This document shows positions 16,382 through 25,141 of a stretch of 64,000 nucleotides of DNA, in pieces. How positions within the stretch are numbered: the first letter of the stretch is position 1; the number at the start of each line of letters is the position of its first letter. Made by a program: the position numbers and the translations under genes. The notes under the pieces are model-generated. The model was given only the letters and a program-made list of their open reading frames with translations. It made no database searches and was not told the DNA's origin. This DNA is from an uncultured Prevotellaceae bacterium (GTDB lineage Bacteria; Bacteroidota; Bacteroidia; Bacteroidales; Bacteroidaceae). The stretch covers positions 1 through 64,000 of the forward strand of contig ONCH01000022.1 in assembly GCA_900316265.1 (NCBI GenBank). Reading direction: 5' to 3'.

Positions 16382-17632
16382 ATGAACAAGAAAATAGGCA
16401 ATATCTTCAAGGGAGACAAGGTGGTCTGGATGATCTTCTTCTTCCTTTGCATGGTGAGTATCGTTGAGGTGTTCTCAGCATCCAGCGGACTTACCTATAA
16501 GAGCCAGAACTATATCGGCCCTATTGTCTATCATGCAGGAACTATTCTGGTGGGTGTGCTTGTGGCAATTATCACCTTGAATATACCTTGCCGCTATTTC
16601 AAACTTATGACGCCCTTCCTGATGCTCATCTCCGCTGTGACCCTGCTATGGGTGTTGCTGGCAGGTACAAAGGTCGGTGATGCAGGGCGTTGGATCAGTC
16701 TGTTTGGCTTCACCTTCCAACCGTCAGAGATTGCTAAGGGAACCATTGTGTTGGCTGTTGCCCAGGTGCTGGCCGCTATGCAGCGCGAAGATGGTGCAGA
16801 CAAGAACACTTTCAAATGGATTATGCGCATCACGATACCGGCCTGTTTCCTGATAGGTCTGGAGAACCTGTCAACGGCCGCCATGCTCTTTGCTGTGGTC
16901 TATCTGATGATGTTTATTGGTTTGGTACCTATTCGCCAATTGGCCAAGTTGGCTGCAGTCATCATTGTCTTCGTGGTCTTTGCCCTCTCGATGGTTATGC
17001 TCGTTGGTCACGACACCAGTGACGAGGAGGCGCAATTGGCTCAGACCGAACAGGTAGTAGAGCAGCAACCAAAGAAAAAGAATGCTATCGAAAAAATGTT
17101 CCACCGTGCAGACACGTGGAAGAGTCGTATTATGAAGTTTGGTAAACCTAAGCCCTCACCTCAGGAGTATGACCTTGACAAGGATGCGCAGGTGGCACAT
17201 GCCAATATCGCCATCGTGTCGAGTGGTGTCATCGGTAAGGGTCCTGGCAAGAGTACGGAGCGTGACTTCCTGTCACAGGCCTTCTCAGACTTCATCTACG
17301 CTATCATTATCGAGGAGTTGGGTATTGTCGGTGCTTTTGTGGTCATGTGCCTGTACATCTTCCTGCTCTATCGTTGTGCACGTATTGCCAGCAAATGCGA
17401 GAATAATTTTCCAGCATTTCTGGCTATGGGTTTAGGACTGTTGCTGGTTATCCAGGCAACGTTTAATATGATGGTAGCCGTCGGTTTGGCACCTGTTACT
17501 GGCCAGCCCCTGCCACTCATCTCCAAGGGTGGTACGTCGACCATCATCAACTGTGCCTATATCGGTGCAATTCTAAGTGTCAGTCGTTCAGCAAAGCAGA
17601 AATTGGATAAAGAAGAAAATAAAGCTATATGA
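16382..17632 (+). CDS. ftsW: Septal peptidoglycan polymerase (SEDS family)
   Basis: FtsW (416 aa) polymerises lipid II with its partner FtsI at the septum. Many membrane helices are visible. Conserved SEDS features include AGDAGRW-like GDAGRWISLFGFTFQPSEIAK (near 99-118) and the C-terminal PLPLISKGGTS motif (near 378). A long polar loop at about 200-275 (charged, with a KKK stretch) precedes the IAIVSSGVIGKG segment. Overlaps murG by 4 nt. Confidence 0.94.
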   Translation: MNKKIGNIFKGDKVVWMIFFFLCMVSIVEVFSASSGLTYKSQNYIGPIVYHAGTILVGVLVAIITLNIPCRYFKLMTPFLMLISAVTLLWVLLAGTKVGDAGRWISLFGFTFQPSEIAKGTIVLAVAQVLAAMQREDGADKNTFKWIMRITIPACFLIGLENLSTAAMLFAVVYLMMFIGLVPIRQLAKLAAVIIVFVVFALSMVMLVGHDTSDEEAQLAQTEQVVEQQPKKKNAIEKMFHRADTWKSRIMKFGKPKPSPQEYDLDKDAQVAHANIAIVSSGVIGKGPGKSTERDFLSQAFSDFIYAIIIEELGIVGAFVVMCLYIFLLYRCARIASKCENNFPAFLAMGLGLLLVIQATFNMMVAVGLAPVTGQPLPLISKGGTSTIINCAYIGAILSVSRSAKQKLDKEENKAI

Positions 17633-18747
17633 GTAACGAGTTAAGAGTCATTATCAGTGGTGGCGGTACGGGTGGCCACATTTTCCCCGCCGTGTCTATC
17701 GCCAATGCCATCAAGGCCTTGCGCCCTGATGCAAAAATCCTGTTTGTTGGTGCACAAGGTCGTATGGAGATGCAGCGTGTACCTGCTGCAGGCTACGATA
17801 TCGAGGGACTGCCCATTCGTGGTTTCCTACGTCCACTGTGGAAGCTGGGCAACATTGGAGTTGCCATTGATTATCTGCGTAGTAAGCATATGGCTAAGAA
17901 ATTGCTCCGACAGTTCCAGCCACAGGTGGCTGTCGGCGTGGGAGGCTATGCCAGCAGTGCCGCCTTAGGTGCAGCTAATGCGTTAGGTATTCCTACATTG
18001 TTACAAGAGCAGAACAGCTATGCTGGACTTGCTAATAAAACACTGGCTAAGCAGGCCGCCAAGATTTGTGTAGCTTATGAAGGCATGGAACGTTTCTTCC
18101 CTGCTGATAAAATTATGCTGACAGGCAACCCCGTCCGCCAGCAGTTACTTGAGACTTCAGTTACTCGTGAAGAGGCTATCAAAACTTTTGGTCTTGACCC
18201 ACAGAAGAAGACAATATTGCTGGTGGGCGGCAGTCTGGGTGCTCGCACTATTAATGAGAGTGTGTTGCAGCACCTTGACCTTATTCGCCAGAATACTGAC
18301 GTACAGTTTATCTGGCAGACAGGTAAGTACTATAGTGCTGAGATTGCCGAACGTCTGAAAGACATCAAGCCCGACAACCTCGTTGTCACCGACTTCATTG
18401 CTGATATGGGTGCAGCATACAAAGCAGCCGACCTTGTCATCAGTCGTGCTGGAGCAGGTAGTATCAGTGAGTTCTGTCTGTTGGGGGTACCCGTTATTCT
18501 GGTACCTTCACCCAATGTTGCCGAAGACCACCAGACCAAGAATGCGATGGCTCTCGTCAACAAGCAGGCCGCCCTCTATGTCAAAGACCGCGAGGCCGAC
18601 AAGTTGCTGTTACCCATGGCTATAGATACTGTCAAAGATGCTGAGAAGTTGAAGAGCCTGAGTGAGAACATCCTGAAGATGGCGCTGCCTGATTCGGCAG
18701 ACATCATTGCCAAGGAAGTCATTAAACTAGCTGAACAAGCTCATTAA
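17629..18747 (+). CDS. murG: UDP-GlcNAc:lipid I N-acetylglucosaminyltransferase
   Basis: MurG (372 aa) converts lipid I to lipid II on the cytoplasmic face. It shows the N-terminal GGGTGGHIFPA (11-21), GGYASSA near 106, the GGSLGA motif near 199 and SRAGAGSISE near 271, all characteristic of this GT28 enzyme. It follows ftsW with ATGA overlap. Confidence 0.96.
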   Translation: MSNELRVIISGGGTGGHIFPAVSIANAIKALRPDAKILFVGAQGRMEMQRVPAAGYDIEGLPIRGFLRPLWKLGNIGVAIDYLRSKHMAKKLLRQFQPQVAVGVGGYASSAALGAANALGIPTLLQEQNSYAGLANKTLAKQAAKICVAYEGMERFFPADKIMLTGNPVRQQLLETSVTREEAIKTFGLDPQKKTILLVGGSLGARTINESVLQHLDLIRQNTDVQFIWQTGKYYSAEIAERLKDIKPDNLVVTDFIADMGAAYKAADLVISRAGAGSISEFCLLGVPVILVPSPNVAEDHQTKNAMALVNKQAALYVKDREADKLLLPMAIDTVKDAEKLKSLSENILKMALPDSADIIAKEVIKLAEQAH

Positions 18748-18773
18748 CCCCATTAGACCCGTTAATACCAATT

Positions 18774-20156
18774 ATGGAACTGAAAGATATTAAAGCAGTA
18801 TATTTTGTTGGAGCCGGTGGCATTGGTATGAGTGCCATCGCCCGTTACTTCATTAACCGTGGCTTGGTTGTTGCTGGCTACGATAAGACACCCAGCACGC
18901 TAACCCGCCAACTGGAGAAAGAAGGCATGCTCATCCATTATGAGGAGAATGTCGATGAAATACCCCACACCTGTCGCAAGAAGGAGAACTGTCTCGTCAT
19001 CTATACGCCGGCTATCCCCGCTGACCATCAGGAACTTGTATATTTCCGTGAGAACGGTTTTGAAATACAAAAGCGTGCACAGGTTTTGGGCACACTGACC
19101 CGTCAGCACAAAGGTCTTTGTGTGGCTGGTACCCATGGCAAGACGACGACCTCAACGATGTGTGCCCATATCATGCATCAGAGTCATCTGGACTGCAACG
19201 CTTTCCTCGGTGGTATCTCCAAGAACTATGGCACCAACTATATCCTCTCTGCCTCAGACTATGTAGTTATCGAGGCTGACGAGTTCGACCGTTCGTTCCA
19301 TTGGCTGTCACCTTTTATGACCGTCATCACCTCGACAGACCCCGATCATCTGGATATCTATGGCACCAAAGAAGCTTATCTGGAGAGTTTCCGTCACTAT
19401 ACAGAACTCATCCAACCTGAGGGTGCCCTGATTATCCACCGTGGACTGGAGATGAAGGAGAACCTGCCCGCAGGCGTTCGCCGCTATGACTATGCACTGA
19501 CTGAGGGCGACTTTCATGCAGAGAATATCCATATCGAGAACGGTGAGATTACCTTTGACTTCATCTCGCCCATTGAGTCGGTAAAGAATATCGAACTGGG
19601 TCAGCCCGTACCTATCAATATTGAGAACGGTATCGCTGCAATGGCTATGGCTCAGTTAGCAGGATGTACTGCTGAGGAGTTGCGTATTGGTCTTATGACG
19701 TACAGTGGCGTAGAACGTCGCTTCGACTTTAAAATCAAAACAGACAAGTTGGTATTCCTCAGCGACTACGCCCACCATCCAAAGGAGATTCTGCAGAGTG
19801 CGCGCAGCATTCGTGAGTTGTATAAAAACCGTAAGATTTCGGCCATCTTCCAGCCACATCTATATACACGTACGCGTGACTTCTATCACGACTTCGCCGA
19901 TGCGCTGAGTCTGCTCGATGAGGTTATTCTCACTGAAATCTATCCCGCCCGTGAATTACCCATAGAGGGTGTCACGTCAGCGCTCATCTATGACAACCTA
20001 CGTCCAAGCATCGAGAAACAGATGATTAACAAAGATGAGGTGCTTTCATTCGTTAAAGAACATTCATTCGATGTACTTATCGTCTTGGGAGCTGGTGACT
20101 TGGATAATCAGGTACCAGAAATGGCAAGAATATTAAAAGAAAAGGCTAATCTATAA
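18774..20156 (+). CDS. murC: UDP-MurNAc:L-alanine ligase
   Basis: MurC (460 aa) starts peptide addition to UDP-MurNAc. Motifs are GAGGIGMS (13-20), ATP-binding GTHGKTTT (119-126), EADEFDRSF and the ATP-ligase segment DYAHHPKE near 327. The preceding 26 bp contain the short repeats CATTAAC and CATTAGAC. No ddl gene lies between murC and ftsQ here, unlike in E. coli. Confidence 0.96.
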   Translation: MELKDIKAVYFVGAGGIGMSAIARYFINRGLVVAGYDKTPSTLTRQLEKEGMLIHYEENVDEIPHTCRKKENCLVIYTPAIPADHQELVYFRENGFEIQKRAQVLGTLTRQHKGLCVAGTHGKTTTSTMCAHIMHQSHLDCNAFLGGISKNYGTNYILSASDYVVIEADEFDRSFHWLSPFMTVITSTDPDHLDIYGTKEAYLESFRHYTELIQPEGALIIHRGLEMKENLPAGVRRYDYALTEGDFHAENIHIENGEITFDFISPIESVKNIELGQPVPINIENGIAAMAMAQLAGCTAEELRIGLMTYSGVERRFDFKIKTDKLVFLSDYAHHPKEILQSARSIRELYKNRKISAIFQPHLYTRTRDFYHDFADALSLLDEVILTEIYPARELPIEGVTSALIYDNLRPSIEKQMINKDEVLSFVKEHSFDVLIVLGAGDLDNQVPEMARILKEKANL

Positions 20157-20167
20157 CTGTTAGAACT

Positions 20168-20911
20168 GTGACTATCAACTGGAAACAATCAGCTCTCGTC
20201 CTGACAGACATCGCACTCGCCGTCTACCTCGTACTCGCCATTACGGCATTCAATTGCCCTGACGAGTCGGATAATGTATGTCGCGAGGTGAATATCCATA
20301 TCGAAGACGGTACTGTGAAAGGTTTTCTCGATCAGGAAGAGATAAAGACCTTGCTCCAGCGTTCACGATGCTATCCCATCGGAGACCAAATGAATCACGT
20401 CGATGTGCGTAACATTGAAGAACAGCTGCAGAAGAATCCGTTCGTCAAGAAGGCTGAGTGCTACAAGACACAGACTGGTCATGTCAACATTATGATTGAC
20501 CAGCGCTTGCCCGTTATCCGTGTTAAAGCAGACAATGGCGATGACTACTATGTTGATGAACATGGTAACATCATGCCAAACACACACTTTGCCAGCAACT
20601 TAGTAATAGCCACAGGAGCCATTCATCAAAAATACGCACAAAAGGTGCTGAAAGATATTGGTTGCTATCTGCTGAACACTCCCCTTTGGGGCAATCAGGT
20701 GGAGCAACTCAATGTGCTGGCCGACGGTTCTATCGAGATGGTGCCACGTGTTGGAGATCATATTGTCTACCTCGGCAGTCCCTCTAACCTTGAAAGAAAG
20801 CTGGCGCGTTTGGAGAAGTTCTATAAATATGGTCTCTCCAAGGCTGGCTGGAACAAGTACTCCTATATCAATGTCGAATTTGACAATCAGATTATTTGCA
20901 AGAAAAGATAA
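20168..20911 (+). CDS. ftsQ: Cell division protein FtsQ
   Basis: This 247-residue bitopic division protein has one N-terminal membrane segment (about 9-28) and a periplasmic part with a POTRA-like domain (about 35-110) and a beta domain. It begins with GTG at 20168; no ATG is available close by in this frame. FtsQ links FtsL/FtsB to the other divisome proteins. Divergent sequence is normal in Bacteroidetes; position between murC and ftsA is decisive. Confidence 0.88.
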   Translation: MTINWKQSALVLTDIALAVYLVLAITAFNCPDESDNVCREVNIHIEDGTVKGFLDQEEIKTLLQRSRCYPIGDQMNHVDVRNIEEQLQKNPFVKKAECYKTQTGHVNIMIDQRLPVIRVKADNGDDYYVDEHGNIMPNTHFASNLVIATGAIHQKYAQKVLKDIGCYLLNTPLWGNQVEQLNVLADGSIEMVPRVGDHIVYLGSPSNLERKLARLEKFYKYGLSKAGWNKYSYINVEFDNQIICKKR

Positions 20912-20929
20912 AACTAAAATATATAAGAG

Positions 20930-22378
20930 ATGCCAAAGGAATTTATCGTAGCAATCGAGCTGGGGTCATCAAAGATGACCGGTATCGCGGGTAAGAAGAA
21001 CCTTGACGGCAGCATTCAGGTGCTAGCTTGCGTCAAAGAAGATTCTTCGTCGTTTATCCGCAAGGGTGTGGTTTACAACATCGACAAGACAGCCCAGTGT
21101 CTGACGAACATCGTCAATCGCCTGGAGAAGCAATTGAAGACGACCATCACACAGGTTTATGTGGGTGTCGCTGGTCAATCTATCCGCTCTATTCACAATG
21201 TTATCGCCAAGGATATTACTGACGATAGCGTTGTTACGCAAGACATGGTTATTGAACTGATGGATGCTAACCGCAACATCAATTACCCAGACCAGGAAAT
21301 TCTCGATGCTGCTGTACAGGAGTACAAGGTCGACGCCCAGTATCAACTCGACCCCGTTGGCATACAGTGTAGTCGCATTGAGGGTAACTTCTTGAACATT
21401 CTCCAGCGCAAGAGTTTCTACAAGAATCTCAACAAGTGTTTTGAGAATGCAGGCATCAATGTTGCAGAGATGTATCTCGCACCATTAGCACTTGCCGACA
21501 GCGTATTAACAGAGGCTGAGCGCCGTTCCGGTTGTGCCTTGGTCGACCTGGGTGCCGACACGACGACTGTCAGCGTCTATTCAAAGAACATCCTGCGCCA
21601 TCTGGCAGTCATACCTCTTGGTTTTACCAACATTATCAAAGACATCGCTTCATTGCAGATGGAGGAGAGTGTTGCCGAGCGGATGTTGATTAAGTACGGC
21701 TGTGCCTATACCGACAATAACGATATCGACAACAACATGAAGTACTCTATCGACCAAGACCGTCAAGTAGAAAGTCGTAAATTCATCGAGATTGTCGAAG
21801 GTCGCCTGGAGGAAATTATCGCTAATGTATGGTGTATGGTCCCTGAGGATTACTGCGACAAGCTTTTAGGTGGAATTATCCTCACCGGTGGTGGTTCAAA
21901 CATGAAGGATATAGAAAAAGCCTTCCAAAACTACACCCACATTGACAAGATTCGTATCGCCAAGTATGTTACACAGACCATCACCTCGCAGATTGCTGAG
22001 GTAACAGCTCATGACGGACGCATGAACACTGTACTGGGTCTGTTAGCCAAGGGTGATATCAACTGTGCCGGCGGTGAGTACGATCCCAATGGCGATCTCT
22101 TTGCTGGTCAGCGACAAGGTCCTGCCGAATCTCCCGAACAGCGCCGTGTTCGTCAGGCGACAGAGATACCTGCCGGTGTGGTACGTACTGCTGAGGAGAA
22201 GCGACTGGCTGAAGAAGAAGCCCGCCTCAAGAAAGAAGAGGAAGAACGCATTGCTCGTGAGGAAGCAGAGCGACTGGCTCGTGAAGAGGCTGAGGAGCGT
22301 CGTCGCAATAGCCCTTTGAGCAAGATGGGCCGTTGGCTAAAAGACTTTGGCAAAAAGATGGTCGAAGACGAAGAATAA
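20930..22378 (+). CDS. ftsA: Cell division protein FtsA
   Basis: FtsA (482 aa) is an actin-like ATPase that tethers FtsZ to the membrane. It starts with the phosphate-1 loop AIELGSSKMTG and has ALVDLGADTTTV near 202 and a LTGGGSNMKD motif near 321. The tail is unusual in composition: a highly charged Glu/Arg/Ala coiled coil (about 420-462) followed by the amphipathic membrane helix SPLSKMGRWLKDFGKKM. The canonical membrane-targeting helix is thus kept, on a long charged linker. Confidence 0.95.
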   Translation: MPKEFIVAIELGSSKMTGIAGKKNLDGSIQVLACVKEDSSSFIRKGVVYNIDKTAQCLTNIVNRLEKQLKTTITQVYVGVAGQSIRSIHNVIAKDITDDSVVTQDMVIELMDANRNINYPDQEILDAAVQEYKVDAQYQLDPVGIQCSRIEGNFLNILQRKSFYKNLNKCFENAGINVAEMYLAPLALADSVLTEAERRSGCALVDLGADTTTVSVYSKNILRHLAVIPLGFTNIIKDIASLQMEESVAERMLIKYGCAYTDNNDIDNNMKYSIDQDRQVESRKFIEIVEGRLEEIIANVWCMVPEDYCDKLLGGIILTGGGSNMKDIEKAFQNYTHIDKIRIAKYVTQTITSQIAEVTAHDGRMNTVLGLLAKGDINCAGGEYDPNGDLFAGQRQGPAESPEQRRVRQATEIPAGVVRTAEEKRLAEEEARLKKEEEERIAREEAERLAREEAEERRRNSPLSKMGRWLKDFGKKMVEDEE

Positions 22379-22380
22379 TA

Positions 22381-22416
22381 GAAAACTAAAATTGTAAATC
22401 GTCAAAATTGTAAATA
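22381..22416 (+). repeat. Short direct repeat between ftsA and ftsZ
   Basis: AAAATTGTAAAT occurs twice, at about 22388 and 22404, in the 40-bp gap. It is one more instance of short repeated units in gene gaps of this window. Confidence 0.6.
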
Positions 22417-22418
22417 GT

Positions 22419-23741
22419 ATGGACAACAACATATTACTCGACTTCGGTGAACCCGAAAAGGAGAACAGCATCATCAAGGTGATTGGTGTTGGTGGTGGTG
22501 GCGGTAATGCTGTCAACCACATGTATCGTGAAGGCATCCACGATGTAACCTTTGTACTGTGTAATACAGATAATCAGGCACTCAACGACTCGCCTGTCCC
22601 CGTTCATCTGCAACTGGGTAAAGAAGGTCTTGGTGCCGGTAACCGTCCTGAGCGTGCACGTGCTGCTGCTGAGGAGAGTTTGGAGGATATCAAGGGCCTT
22701 TTCACAGATGGTACCCGTATGGCATTTATCACTGCTGGTATGGGTGGTGGTACTGGTACTGGTGCTGCTCCTGTCATTGCCCGTGTTTCTAAGGAAATGG
22801 GCATCTTGACGGTAGGTATCGTGACTATTCCTTTCCGCTTCGAGGGTGATCGTAAGATTGACCAGGCGCTCGATGGTGTAGAGGAGATGCAGAAACACGT
22901 CGATGCTTTGTTGGTTATTAATAACGAACGCTTGCGCGAGATATATCCTGAACTGACCGTACTCGACGCTTTCGGCAAGGCTGACGACACACTGAGTGTT
23001 GCCGCCAAGTCTATCGCTGAGATTATCACCGTTCACGGACTTATCAACCTCGACTTCAACGATGTAAAGACCGTACTGAAGGATGGTGGTGTAGCTATCA
23101 TGTCAACAGGTTACGGCGAGGGTGAAGGTCGTGTGCGTAAGGCCATCGAAGATGCCTTGAACTCTCCATTGCTTAACGAGAACGATGTCTTCAATTCCAA
23201 GAAGATTCTGCTTAGCATCTCGTTCTCTGGCGGTAAGGATGGTAAGGAGTCGCTCATGATGGAAGAGATGAACGACGTCAACGACTTCATGGGTAAGTTT
23301 GGCAACGACTTCGAGATTAAGTGGGGCTTAGCCACCGACCCAGAGCTGGGTAAGAAGGTAAAAGTCACCATTCTTGCTACGGGCTTTGGCATCGATAGCG
23401 TTGACGGTATGTCTAACCATCGCCAGCGTCACAACACACAGGAAGAGGCTACCCGTATCGCTGCTGAGCAGGAGAAGGAAGCCCAGCGTCAGGATCGCCG
23501 TAACCGCTTCTATGGTGGCGATGGCTCCAGCAAGCGCTACAAGCGTCGTCCACACATCTTCCTGTTCCGTCCTGAGGATTTGGACAACGACGATGTCATC
23601 TCTGCTGTAGAACAGACACCTACTTATAAACGTACTCGCGAGATACTTGACAGCATCTATCAGCAGGCCAGTGGTGAGGAGCCTCAGCAGAAGCAAGAGG
23701 CACAGCCAGAGCCTATCCAGGGAACGATTAAGTTTGCATAA
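22419..23741 (+). CDS. ftsZ: Cell division GTPase FtsZ
   Basis: FtsZ (440 aa) forms the division ring. The GTPase domain holds GVGGGGGNAVNHM (near 23-35), the tubulin signature GGGTGTGAAP (near 109) and the T7 loop NLDFNDVK (near 209). The C-terminal linker is Gln/Arg-rich, followed by the Bacteroidetes-type conserved RPEDLDNDDVISAVEQTP segment and the terminal TIKFA peptide expected to bind FtsA. It ends the dcw cluster. Confidence 0.97.
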   Translation: MDNNILLDFGEPEKENSIIKVIGVGGGGGNAVNHMYREGIHDVTFVLCNTDNQALNDSPVPVHLQLGKEGLGAGNRPERARAAAEESLEDIKGLFTDGTRMAFITAGMGGGTGTGAAPVIARVSKEMGILTVGIVTIPFRFEGDRKIDQALDGVEEMQKHVDALLVINNERLREIYPELTVLDAFGKADDTLSVAAKSIAEIITVHGLINLDFNDVKTVLKDGGVAIMSTGYGEGEGRVRKAIEDALNSPLLNENDVFNSKKILLSISFSGGKDGKESLMMEEMNDVNDFMGKFGNDFEIKWGLATDPELGKKVKVTILATGFGIDSVDGMSNHRQRHNTQEEATRIAAEQEKEAQRQDRRNRFYGGDGSSKRYKRRPHIFLFRPEDLDNDDVISAVEQTPTYKRTREILDSIYQQASGEEPQQKQEAQPEPIQGTIKFA

Positions 23742-23755
23742 TATCATGTAACAGC

Positions 23756-25114
23756 GTGGAGACGATTAATGCATTTTTCTCATTGGTCAGTAGTTTCCTG
23801 TGGGGATGGCCAATGATTATCCTGCTGTTAGGAACCCATGTGTTCCTGACCGTCCGACTACGCTTTCCACAGCGGAAATTGCTAACAGGCATCCGCCTGT
23901 CAGTGAAGAAAGACCCAGGAGCCGCAGGCGATGTCAGTCAGTTTGGTGCATTGGCCACCGCGTTGGCGGCAACCATTGGTACGGGTAATATCGTCGGTGT
24001 TGCGACAGCCGTGGCATTGGGAGGCCCTGGCGCTGTGCTGTGGTGCTGGCTGACAGGCATCTTCGGCATGTCGACCAAGTATGCTGAAGGACTGTTGGCG
24101 GTAAAATATCGCGTTAAAGCAGATAATGGACAGATGTATGGTGGTCCTATGTATGCTTTGGAGCGTGGCCTTAAAATGAAGTGGCTGGCCATTCTCTTTG
24201 CAGTCTTTACGGCATTAGCTTCTTTTGGTATTGGCTGTACGGTACAGGCAAATAGCATCGCCCTGTTAGCTAACGAGACTTTCGGCATTGATACATGGAT
24301 AGTCGGTATCGTTATCTGTCTGTTGACTGCTGCCGTTATTCTCGGAGGTGTGAAGGCGATAGCCCGCGTGTGTATGGTGCTCGTACCCTTTATGGCAATA
24401 CTTTATGTGCTTGGCTGTATTATTATTCTCTGCATCAATCACGACTATGTATGGCCTGCCGTCCAACTAATCGTTAATGCAGCCTTCAATCCCTCAGCAG
24501 CAGGTGGAGGATTTGTAGGAGCAACGGTCATGATGGCAGCCCGCTATGGTATTGCCCGCGGACTATTCTCTAACGAGAGCGGTATGGGTTCTGCACCCAT
24601 CGTTGCTGCAGCGGCCCAGACACGCAATCCTGTCCGTCAGGCGTTAGTGAGTAGTACGGGAACCTTTTGGGATACGGTCGTTATCTGTGCATTGACGGGT
24701 ATAGTACTCGTCAGCAGTATTCTCGCCTATCCTGACATTACGTATGCTGACGGTGCTGCTTTGACAAAGGTGGCCTTTTCGAAAATACCCTATGTCGGAG
24801 CACCTTTGCTTACCTTTGGTATCCTGACCTTTGCATTCAGCACCATTCTGGGCTGGAGCTACTATGGCGAGAGTGCCGTCAACTACATCGAGGGAAATCG
24901 CAAAAACCGATTCTATCGTATCCTCTATATCGTTGCTTTGTTCTTTGGCAGCATTATCAGTCTCGATATCATCTGGAATATTGCCGACTGCATGAATGCG
25001 CTGATGGCCATTCCTAACCTCATAGCCCTTCTACTATTGAGCGGTGTAGCAGCTCATGAGACGGAGAAATACCTATGGAGAGGCAATCTGGACAAAGACA
25101 TGGAGGAAGATTAA
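23756..25114 (+). CDS. Sodium:alanine/glycine symporter (AGCS family)
   Basis: This inner-membrane carrier of 452 residues imports alanine or glycine with sodium. It has about ten hydrophobic segments and the AGCS signature region GPGAVLWCWLTGIFGMSTKYAEG (around residue 85), then FSNESGMGSAPI near 275. The start is GTG at 23756, 14 bp after ftsZ, so it may be read through from the division cluster; I see no separate promoter. Alanine supply would serve peptidoglycan synthesis (inference). Confidence 0.9.
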   Translation: METINAFFSLVSSFLWGWPMIILLLGTHVFLTVRLRFPQRKLLTGIRLSVKKDPGAAGDVSQFGALATALAATIGTGNIVGVATAVALGGPGAVLWCWLTGIFGMSTKYAEGLLAVKYRVKADNGQMYGGPMYALERGLKMKWLAILFAVFTALASFGIGCTVQANSIALLANETFGIDTWIVGIVICLLTAAVILGGVKAIARVCMVLVPFMAILYVLGCIIILCINHDYVWPAVQLIVNAAFNPSAAGGGFVGATVMMAARYGIARGLFSNESGMGSAPIVAAAAQTRNPVRQALVSSTGTFWDTVVICALTGIVLVSSILAYPDITYADGAALTKVAFSKIPYVGAPLLTFGILTFAFSTILGWSYYGESAVNYIEGNRKNRFYRILYIVALFFGSIISLDIIWNIADCMNALMAIPNLIALLLLSGVAAHETEKYLWRGNLDKDMEED

Positions 25115-25141
25115 CATCACACGAGAAAGGAGTAAGAAGAC